DNA of 8,753 nucleotides. Source: an uncultured Neisseria sp. Its GTDB lineage: Bacteria > Pseudomonadota > Gammaproteobacteria > Burkholderiales > Neisseriaceae. A program made the translations under genes and the position numbers. Location of the stretch: contig CAMURX010000064.1 in assembly GCA_947097615.1 (NCBI GenBank), positions 1 through 8,753 on the forward strand, written 5' to 3'. Below are positions 1 through 5,062 of the stretch, piece by piece; the stretch's first letter is position 1, and each line of letters starts with the position of its first letter. The notes beneath the pieces are model-generated. The model did not search any database and was not told where the DNA came from. It saw only the letters and a program-made list of their open reading frames with translations.

Positions 1-963
1 TATCTGAAAAAAGTGATTACGCCCACCGTCAGCGGCGTGGTGGTGATGATGATCGGTTTGAGCCTTATCAGTGTGGCGATTACCGAGTTCGGCGGCGGCT
101 TCGCGGCACAGGGCAACGGCACCTTCGGCTCGCTGCAAAACATCGGCCTCGCCTCCTTCGTGCTGGCCGTGGTGCTGGTGTTCAACTGCCTGAAAAACCC
201 GCTGCTGCGCATGAGCGGCATCGCCGTGGGCATGATTGCGGGCTACGCGGTGGCGCTGTATTTGGGCATGGTCGATTTTTCCGTGCTGGACAATCTCCCC
301 ACCCTCACCCTGCCCGTGCCCTTCAAATACGGCTTCGATTTCCAACCGGCGCCGTTTATGGTGGCCGCGCTGGTTTACCTTCTGAGCATTTTCGAAGCAG
401 TGGGCGACCTGACCGCCACGGCCATGGTGTCGGGCGAAGACTACGAAGGCGAAGTCTTCCGCAGCCGCCTGCGCGGCGGTGTGCTGGCCGACGGGCTGGT
501 GTCGGTGATTGCCACCGCGCTGGGCTCACTGCCGCTGACCACCTTCGCGCAAAACAACGGCGTGATCCAAATGACGGGCGTCGCCTCGCGCCACGTCGGC
601 CGCTACATCGCCGCGATTTTGGTGCTGCTGGGGCTGTTTCCCGTCGTTGGCCGCGCCTTCACCACCATCCCCAGCCCCGTTATCGGCGGCGCGATGGTGC
701 TGATGTTCGGCCTGATTACCGTGGCCGGCGTGCGCATCCTGATGAGCCGCGGCATCAACCGCCGCGAAACCGTTATCGCCGCCACTGCCATCGGCCTCGG
801 CCTGGGCGTGAGCTTCAAACCCGAAGTCTTTGCCCTGCTGCCGCTCAAAGAGCTGTTCCAAAACCCCATCTGCATGGGCGGCTGCGCCGCGCTTTTGATG
901 AACCTGCTGATGCCGCACGACAACGGCAGCCGCGTCTACCTGAGCGACGATTTGGAAGTATAG
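1..963 (+). CDS. NCS2-family xanthine (purine) permease, 5'-truncated by window edge
   Basis: Inner-membrane nucleobase:proton symporter of the NCS2 family, most like the xanthine permease XanQ. The reading frame is open from base 1, so the N-terminus lies outside the window; the GTG at 13 is an internal valine codon. The visible part is a string of hydrophobic helices. Numbering from codon 13, it holds the family's functional residues: Glu128 in FEAVGD, Asp160 in GGVLADG, and Gln180-Asn181 in the signature QNNGVIQMTG. The spacings of 32 and 20 residues match E272, D304, Q324 and N325 of E. coli XanQ. That offset implies a full length near 460 residues, the usual family size, with about 140 missing. 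The QNNGVIQMTG form points to xanthine rather than uracil, but uric acid or another purine cannot be excluded. The TAG stop overlaps a DUS. Confidence 0.92.
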   Translation, partial: YLKKVITPTVSGVVVMMIGLSLISVAITEFGGGFAAQGNGTFGSLQNIGLASFVLAVVLVFNCLKNPLLRMSGIAVGMIAGYAVALYLGMVDFSVLDNLPTLTLPVPFKYGFDFQPAPFMVAALVYLLSIFEAVGDLTATAMVSGEDYEGEVFRSRLRGGVLADGLVSVIATALGSLPLTTFAQNNGVIQMTGVASRHVGRYIAAILVLLGLFPVVGRAFTTIPSPVIGGAMVLMFGLITVAGVRILMSRGINRRETVIAATAIGLGLGVSFKPEVFALLPLKELFQNPICMGGCAALLMNLLMPHDNGSRVYLSDDLEV

Positions 964-979
964 GCCGTCTGAAACGGCC
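962..979 (+). repeat. DUS overlapping the permease stop codon, with small hairpin
   Basis: AGGCCGTCTGAA occupies 962-973 and its first two bases are the last two of the TAG stop codon. GGCCGT (963-968) can pair with ACGGCC (974-979) around the loop CTGAA. No T-run follows, so this is a weak terminator candidate at best. It is primarily a DNA uptake sequence. Confidence 0.85.
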
Positions 980-1041
980 GCCCCAAGCGCCTGCCCCACA
1001 GGCTTTTTGTCCGCAAGGACGTTCACACAAGGAAACCCGCC

Positions 1042-1275
1042 ATGACCTCAAAAACCATGCTCGCCGCCGTCCGCGGCATGCACTGCCCCAACTGCGTCGC
1101 CAAAGTCAACCGCGCCTTCTCGTCGGTTGACGGCGTCACCGCCGCCGAAGCCGATCTCGAAGGCCAAAACGCCCGCATCACCTACGACCCCGCCGTCACC
1201 GACCCCGAACACGTGATGGCGGGCTTCGTCGAAATCTTCGGCAACCGCTTCGAGCTCGCCATACTCGAATCCTGA
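1042..1275 (+). CDS. Small HMA-domain metal-binding protein (CopZ/MerP-like)
   Basis: A 77-residue cytoplasmic protein made of a single heavy-metal-associated (HMA) domain. The metal-binding loop reads GMHCPNC, with Cys15 and Cys18 forming the CxxC pair that in this family binds Cu(I) or another soft metal and hands it to a P-type ATPase. The rest follows the expected pattern: VNRAFSSVDGV (helix 1), then the strand around ARITYDP, then a second helix. There is no signal peptide, which argues for a CopZ-like chaperone over periplasmic MerP. The start is supported by AAGGA at 1029-1033, eight bases before ATG. It lies 78 bp after the permease on the same strand, and a DUS-pair terminator follows. 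No copper ATPase or regulator is visible nearby, so metal and partner are unassigned. Confidence 0.88.
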   Translation: MTSKTMLAAVRGMHCPNCVAKVNRAFSSVDGVTAAEADLEGQNARITYDPAVTDPEHVMAGFVEIFGNRFELAILES

Positions 1276-1290
1276 GCCGCTGCCGTCACG

Positions 1291-1337
1291 AAAGGCCGTC
1301 TGAAAACCCAATTTTGGGGTTTCAGACGGCCTTTTTT
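1291..1337 (+). terminator. DUS inverted-pair rho-independent terminator
   Basis: Two DUS copies face each other (1293-1304 forward, 1321-1332 reverse). They form a 15-bp stem, 1291-1305 with 1320-1334, and extra C/G pairs near the loop lengthen it. The stem ends in a run of six T (1332-1337). It sits 15 bases after the HMA stop codon, the classic neisserial use of a DUS pair as a terminator. Confidence 0.9.
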
Positions 1338-1350
1338 ATTCGCGCCAATG

Positions 1351-1434
1351 CCCTGCAAAGTTGCCGCAGCGGTATCAACCCCCACCCTAACCCTCCCCCA
1401 TTTATGCTCCAACGGGGTACAAGCGGGGGAGGGG
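1351..1434. repeat. Partial copy of a GC-rich dispersed intergenic repeat
   Basis: The stretch 1352-1398 closely resembles 3652-3699: both run CCTGCAAA, TTGCC, CAGCGG, then CCCCCACCCTA and CCCTCCCC, with few substitutions and a one-base indel. Here an inverted repeat follows, CCCTCCCCC (1391-1399) against GGGGGAGGG (1425-1433), with a 25-base loop. The rest of the gap before tilS, 1435-1515, shows nothing I can identify. Confidence 0.7.
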
Positions 1435-1515
1435 ACGCTGTTATCCGATTAAGATTCATCCCAGATCATCCCGATTTCAGAACCATCACTCCCGTACAGG
1501 AAACAGCCTTCCGCC

Positions 1516-2829
1516 CTACTCTTTCATCAGAAATTTATCGTAATCCGGCAGACAGGGCAGCAGGCCGTCCGGAACGGTGTGGCGGCTGTCGGCGCGCAGG
1601 TTGGCGAGGGCGAGGGGGCGGTTGTTTTCGTCGGCGATCAGCGGCCAGTAGGGGCGGATGAAGGGGGGGATGCGGTGTTCGTGCAGGATTTGTTTGTGCG
1701 GTTTGCGGCCTGCGGGGGTGTGCAGCAGGTCGCCTTTTTCTATCGGGCGGATGCGCAGGGTTTGCTCAAAAATTTCGCGCGGCAGGCCGTGGGCGGCGCG
1801 GCGGAGCTGCCAGCCTGCGGCCTGCAGGTCTTTCAGGCTGCCTTGCGCGGCGGCGGGGGTGTATTGCCGCTGCCAGTTTTGCGGCAGGAGGAACAGGCGG
1901 TTTCGGCTGGCGATGAGGGTGTGATCGGACAGCGGCCATTGCGCTTCGCCTGTGCCGATTTGGTTTAACACGCGGCAGAAGTCGGCGAGGAAGGCTTGGT
2001 TTTTCAGGCTGCCGCCCGCTTCGAGCAGCAGGCGGCGGGCGATTTGGCGGCGGCGGGCGGGGGCGAGCTGCCGCCAGGCGGCGGTGTTGAAGCCGTGGGC
2101 GTCGTGCACGGACTGCCAGTCGGCGTCGGCGGTTTCCTGCAATACGGCCAATTCGTCCTGCAAGAGGGCGACGGCAGCGCGGATGTGGGCATCCAGCTGC
2201 GGCTGTATCTGCCGCAGGCGGGGCAGGCCGTCGTGGCGCAGGCGGTTGCGCAGGTAGGCGGGGTCGGCGTTGGCGGGGTCGGTGATGTAGTCGAGGCGGT
2301 GTTCTGCGGCGTAGGCGGCCAGTTCGGCGCGGCTGTAGGGCAAGAGCGGCCGCCAGATGTGCACGGCGGGGTTTTCGGCAAGGGGGCGCAGTTCGGGCAT
2401 GGCGGCAAGGGCGCGCAGGCCGCCGCCGCGCAGGGCGGCGAGGAAGAAGGTTTCGGTTTGGTCGTCGGCGTGGTGGGCGGCGGCGAGGATGTCGGCGCTG
2501 CTGCGGGCGAAGGCTTGGTAACGCGCTTCGCGGGCGGCGGCTTCGATGCCTCGTCCTGCGGGGCGGACGGTAACTTTTTCGACGCGCAGGGGGATGCCGA
2601 GGCGTGCGCAGTAGCTGCGGCAGAAATCGAGCCAGCCGTCGGCATCGGCGTGCAGGCCGTGGTGGACGTGGACGGCGGTCAGTTCGGCGTTCAGGCTGCC
2701 TTTGAGCTGCGCGAGGATGTTCAGCAGGACGACGGAATCAAGCCCGCCGCTGAGGGCGGTTTCGATGCGGCGGGCGCGGAGGACGACGGCGGGTAGGGCG
2801 CGGAGGACGGCGGCGGGAACGGGGTGCAT
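1516..2829 (-). CDS. tilS: tRNA(Ile)-lysidine synthase
   Basis: TilS uses ATP and lysine to convert C34 of the CAU anticodon of a minor tRNA-Ile to lysidine, so the tRNA reads AUA and is charged with isoleucine. It is an essential cytoplasmic N-type PP-loop enzyme. The 437-residue product has the PP-loop SGGLDS at 27-32, AVHVHHGL at 52-59, GIEAAAREARY at 94-104, HHADDQTET at 119-127, and a typical C-terminal domain with GRKPHKQILHEHRIPPFIR near the end. Length matches the family (about 430). The ATG at 2829 is chosen because the PP-loop then falls at the usual distance from the N-terminus. The frame stays open upstream to 3060, but that extension is basic low-quality sequence overlapping the next gene. 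There is no clear Shine-Dalgarno before 2829. Two exact Kingella-type DUS copies lie on its coding strand. Confidence 0.93.
   Translation of the reverse strand: MHPVPAAVLRALPAVVLRARRIETALSGGLDSVVLLNILAQLKGSLNAELTAVHVHHGLHADADGWLDFCRSYCARLGIPLRVEKVTVRPAGRGIEAAAREARYQAFARSSADILAAAHHADDQTETFFLAALRGGGLRALAAMPELRPLAENPAVHIWRPLLPYSRAELAAYAAEHRLDYITDPANADPAYLRNRLRHDGLPRLRQIQPQLDAHIRAAVALLQDELAVLQETADADWQSVHDAHGFNTAAWRQLAPARRRQIARRLLLEAGGSLKNQAFLADFCRVLNQIGTGEAQWPLSDHTLIASRNRLFLLPQNWQRQYTPAAAQGSLKDLQAAGWQLRRAAHGLPREIFEQTLRIRPIEKGDLLHTPAGRKPHKQILHEHRIPPFIRPYWPLIADENNRPLALANLRADSRHTVPDGLLPCLPDYDKFLMKE
1832..1843 (-). repeat. AGGCAGCCTGAA uptake-sequence copy inside tilS
   Basis: Exact Kingella-type DUS on the coding strand of tilS, encoding the peptide GSLK. 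A one-mismatch relative lies at 2003-2014 and also encodes GSLK. Confidence 0.8.
2690..2701 (-). repeat. AGGCAGCCTGAA uptake-sequence copy inside tilS
   Basis: Second exact Kingella-type DUS on the tilS coding strand, encoding GSLN (residues 44-47), just after the PP-loop helix. Confidence 0.8.
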
Positions 2830-2863
2830 GGTTTCGGGTTTTCGGGGTGGGTTTGCGGGAGGC

Positions 2864-2904
2864 CGTTCCCACCTATACTCCTGCGGGGCATAAACGCGGG
2901 AACG
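2864..2904. repeat. Inverted repeat in tilS leader
   Basis: CGTTCCC (2864-2870) and GGGAACG (2898-2904) form a 7-bp inverted repeat with a 27-base spacer in the 116-bp gap before tilS. On the minus strand the spacer contains GGAGTATAGG, a possible weak -10 without a convincing -35. It may be a remnant of a neisserial dispersed repeat or a leader structure. I cannot decide which. Confidence 0.35.
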
Positions 2905-2945
2905 ACGTTTCTGAAAGCGCGGTTTCGGCAAAGTAAAAACTGCCT

Positions 2946-3368
2946 TTAAGGTTTCGCCCCCTTGCTTTCGGAGATGTCCAAGGTGGCAGTGCAGGCGGCA
3001 GCGGCGCATTCTGTTACGGTGAGCACGGCGGTGTAGTCGGCGTCTGCGGCTGCCGTCCAATTCAGGCCGGGGTTTTTCAAGCCGCTCTGTTCGCCCACAA
3101 GCGCGCCGTGGCGGGTGTCTTCGTCATACAGATCGACATGCGCGCTGCTGTTGAACAGTTGCAGGCGCAGTTTGCCGCAGTGTTTGCCGCAGCTGCCGCT
3201 GATGCGGTAGGTTTTACCGGCGGCAAGGCGGGCGGCGGCGGTGATGGTTTGTCCGGCGGGAAGCTGTTCGGTTTGACTGACGATGCCGCGTGTGGCAGGC
3301 GCATTGTCGGCGGCGCAGGCGGCGGATGCGGCAAACAGGGCGGCGAACATCAGGGCAGTTTTTTTCAT
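2946..3368 (-). CDS. Small secreted protein with four-cysteine, PPC-like beta domain
   Basis: A 140-residue exported protein of unknown function. It opens with a clear Sec signal peptide: MKKTA, a hydrophobic core, and AACA before the likely cleavage at ACA|AD around residue 19/20. There is no lipobox. The mature part of about 120 residues contains four cysteines in two clusters, SCGKHCGK and TECAAAAC, which could form disulfides in the periplasm. The order of patterns, LAAGKTYRISG then LRLQLFNSSAHVDLYDED then ADADYTAVLTV, resembles a pre-peptidase C-terminal (PPC)-type beta sandwich. That is inference from pattern only. The start is firm: AAAGGA at 3380-3375 lies six bases before ATG. It is 116 bp upstream of tilS on the same strand, so co-transcription is possible. 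Confidence 0.8.
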   Translation of the reverse strand: MKKTALMFAALFAASAACAADNAPATRGIVSQTEQLPAGQTITAAARLAAGKTYRISGSCGKHCGKLRLQLFNSSAHVDLYDEDTRHGALVGEQSGLKNPGLNWTAAADADYTAVLTVTECAAAACTATLDISESKGAKP

Positions 3369-3411
3369 GAGGTTTCCTTTGGTTGGGGGATGGGGTTTGG
3401 TTGTGGGGGCT

Positions 3412-3446
3412 GGCTTTCAGACGGCTTCTGAGGCCGTCTGAAAGCC
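3412..3446. repeat. DUS inverted-pair hairpin upstream of secreted-protein gene
   Basis: A 14-bp perfect stem (3412-3425 with 3433-3446) and a 7-base loop. It is formed by a one-mismatch DUS (3416-3427, reverse) and an exact DUS (3431-3442, forward). No T-run follows on either strand. It lies 43 bp upstream of the 3368 start codon. Confidence 0.8.
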
Positions 3447-3481
3447 GTAGGATTCAGCGAAGCCAAAACGGGAGGCGGCGT

Positions 3482-3559
3482 TTCAGGCTGCCTTTAAAGT
3501 TCTGAAACCGCGTACGTTGCTGGGCAACACACCCTACACGGCGGGCTTTCAGGCTGCCT
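3482..3559. repeat. Kingella-type DUS pair in direct orientation flanking a hairpin repeat
   Basis: AGGCAGCCTGAA occurs on the minus strand at 3482-3493 and again at 3548-3559. Between them, 3509-3540 read on the minus strand contains GTAGGGTGTGTTGC followed by GCAACGTAC. This is a short imperfect hairpin of the GTAGGGTG...GCAACGCAC type that I recall as dispersed in Neisseria and other bacteria. No coding potential is seen here. Confidence 0.6.
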
Positions 3560-3574
3560 TCGGGTAACTGCAAT

Positions 3575-3720
3575 CCGCTCCCTCTCCTGCGCTTGCGCGG
3601 GGGAGAGTTGGGGAGGGGGTGGCGGTTGGCAAAACCGCTTTTCGCTGATGTCCTGCAAAAATTGCCACAGCGGCAACCACCCCCACCCTAGCCCTCCCCG
3701 CGAGCGGGAGAGGGAACGGG
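3575..3720. mobile_element. MITE-like palindromic element with inverted GC-rich arms
   Basis: A non-coding element of about 146 bp whose two ends are imperfect inverted copies of about 50 bp. The left arm starts CCGCTCCCTCTCC and runs through GGGGAGGGGGTGG. The right arm, read in reverse, starts CCGTTCCCTCTCC and runs through GGGTGGGGGTGG. Each arm holds its own smaller hairpin: GCGC/GCGC in the left, and CCGC/GCGG flanked by CCCTC/AGAGGG in the right. The centre, 3631-3675, is shared in part with the copy at 1351. There is no transposase and no obvious target duplication. It resembles REP/MITE-type repeats and lacks Correia-type TATAGTG ends. It fills most of the gene-free gap 3369-3783. Confidence 0.6.
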
Positions 3721-3723
3721 GTT

Positions 3724-3779
3724 TTCAGACGGCCTCTGAGGCAGCCTGAAACGGCAAAACACGGTTTTTCAGGCTGCCT
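3724..3779. terminator. Mixed-dialect DUS hairpin after the ankyrin gene
   Basis: AGGCAGCCTGAA at 3739-3750 and its inverse at 3768-3779 form a 13-bp stem starting four bases after the stop codon of the minus-strand ankyrin gene. An AG-type DUS (3724-3735, reverse) follows immediately. Position and stem suggest transcription termination on the minus strand, but no U-run follows, so efficiency is uncertain. Confidence 0.55.
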
Positions 3780-3783
3780 TCGT

Positions 3784-4845
3784 TCAGATTTTATACGCCG
3801 TTTCGCCCAAGGCCATCGGCGCGGGGTTTTGCGCCACCCATTGCGCGGCGAGTTCGCACAGGCGTTGGGAGAGCGTGCCGTCGTCGCCGAGGATGCCTTT
3901 TTGGATGGCGGCGATTTCGGCGAGTGCGTCGGCGGCAAGGGGCGTGCCGAGTTTGGTGTATTTGGGGAAGGCGTTGATCATTTTGCGGTGTTCCCTGCCC
4001 CAGTTGCCCATGGCGTTGCGCAGCAGTTCGTCGCGGATGCGCCCTGCGATGCGGATGATTTCGCCCTGCACGGTGGCGGCACGTCCCGATGGCGGCACGA
4101 GTGCGTCCCAGCCGTTGATGTATTTGTCCCACAGCGTATCGCCTGCAAGCACAATCGGGGCGGTGGGTATGGGCTGCGGCTCTTCGCACACGGGTTCGGG
4201 GGCAACTCCGAACATTTCGCACAGGCGGCGCAGGGCGGCGTAGCCTTCGGGTGTGTGTGGGACTTCAAAGCGTTCCATGTGTTCGTCGTAATGGTCGCGC
4301 GACCATGCCACCTGCTCGCGCTGCTGTTCGGTGATGGTCATGCCGGCCTGCAAATAGATTTCGGTGCAGGCAATCATGTCGGCAATTCTGTCGGAGAGCG
4401 GGGCGGTATCCAACAGGCTGTCAAACGGGGTTTGCCCGCGCCGGTTTTTGGCGGCGGGGTTGGCACCGTGCGCCAGCAGCAGTTTGACCAGCGGCGCGGT
4501 GCGGGCGAAATGGAGAATGGAGTTGCCGAACTCGTTGGTGTAACTGGCGTTTGCGCCGTTTTGCAGCAGCACGGCGGCGTGTTCGGCGTTGCATGCTTGG
4601 ACTTGATGATAGAGCGGCGGGCTGTCGTCGGCGGTGCGTTGGAAATTAACATCCGCGCCGTGGTCGATCAGCCATTGCATGAAGGCGGGCGGGGTGGCGC
4701 GCATCGCCAGCGGATGCGATTTCCCTATGGTGCGCTCGACGGCGTTGATGTCGGTGTCGTCATACACGGCTTGCAGGGCGGCAAGATCGCCTGCTTGGCA
4801 CAGTTCGCAGAAGTTTTTGGGGAGGGTGGTTTTCTTTTTGGGCAT
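3784..4845 (-). CDS. Ankyrin-repeat protein with conserved C-terminal domain of unknown function
   Basis: A 353-residue protein with no signal peptide or membrane segment, so probably cytoplasmic. Residues 10-167 form about four or five ankyrin repeats: AFMQWLIDHGADVNFQR (55-70), AVLLQNGANASYTN (91-104), LVKLLLAHGANPAAKN (119-134), and GQTPFDSLL then IYLQAG (137-168). These are protein-protein interaction modules. After a linker rich in P and E (215-232), residues 236-345 form a separate helical domain with the motif WDALVPPSG, then TVQGEIIR (246-265) and GNWGREHRKM. I recall similar WD-LVPPSG/QGE-IR sequences in uncharacterised bacterial proteins, but know no function. ATG at 4845 has AAAGGG at 4859-4854, eight bases upstream. 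The gene stands between DUS hairpins and is probably its own unit. Confidence 0.85.
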   Translation of the reverse strand: MPKKKTTLPKNFCELCQAGDLAALQAVYDDTDINAVERTIGKSHPLAMRATPPAFMQWLIDHGADVNFQRTADDSPPLYHQVQACNAEHAAVLLQNGANASYTNEFGNSILHFARTAPLVKLLLAHGANPAAKNRRGQTPFDSLLDTAPLSDRIADMIACTEIYLQAGMTITEQQREQVAWSRDHYDEHMERFEVPHTPEGYAALRRLCEMFGVAPEPVCEEPQPIPTAPIVLAGDTLWDKYINGWDALVPPSGRAATVQGEIIRIAGRIRDELLRNAMGNWGREHRKMINAFPKYTKLGTPLAADALAEIAAIQKGILGDDGTLSQRLCELAAQWVAQNPAPMALGETAYKI

Positions 4846-4873
4846 GGGGGAGCCCTTTGTGTGGGTTGGAGGG

Positions 4874-4967
4874 AGGCCGTCTGAACGGTGGTGTTGGGAC
4901 GGCGAAACGGTAAAACGGGTTTCGGGATGCCTTTTAACTGCGTTGAAGCCGGGCTTTCAGACGGCCT
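4874..4967. repeat. Widely spaced DUS inverted pair upstream of ankyrin gene
   Basis: Exact DUS at 4874-4885 (forward) and 4956-4967 (reverse), separated by 70 bases, in the leader region of the ankyrin gene. A possible decayed Kingella-type copy follows at about 4968. The 217-bp gap 4846-5062 holds nothing else except the hairpin at 5014-5058. Confidence 0.75.
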
Positions 4968-5013
4968 TCAAGGCTGCTTTGCTTTGGCCGACGCGGTGGG
5001 CAGGATTGGATTG

Positions 5014-5058
5014 AGGCCGTCTGAAAGCGGAGAAACGGAGCTTTCAGACGGCCTTTTT
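5014..5058. terminator. DUS-pair hairpin 3' of the AsmA-family gene
   Basis: Inverted DUS copies (5014-5025 and 5043-5054) give a 15-bp stem, 5014-5028 with 5040-5054, starting within ten bases of the minus-strand stop at 5063. The T-run (5054-5058) lies on the plus-strand side, while the minus-strand side ends in CCTCAATCC. Termination for the minus-strand gene would therefore rest on the hairpin alone. Confidence 0.65.
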
Positions 5059-5062
5059 GTGT

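Noticed and set aside
1996..2796. Open frame antisense to tilS with Gly/Ala/Val-rich product
   Set aside because: Composition is typical of a GC-rich antisense shadow; the tilS frame has all family motifs.
2830..3060. N-terminal extension of tilS to an upstream ATG at 3060
   Set aside because: It overlaps the secreted-protein gene, is basic and non-conserved in look, and would put the PP-loop about 100 residues from the start, unlike the family.
3575..3720. Correia (NEMIS) element
   Set aside because: The element lacks the TATAGTG-type terminal repeats and is far richer in GC.
3829..4884. Open frame antisense to the ankyrin gene, almost the same length
   Set aside because: No domain or start signal, biased composition; the opposite frame shows clear ankyrin repeats and a ribosome site.
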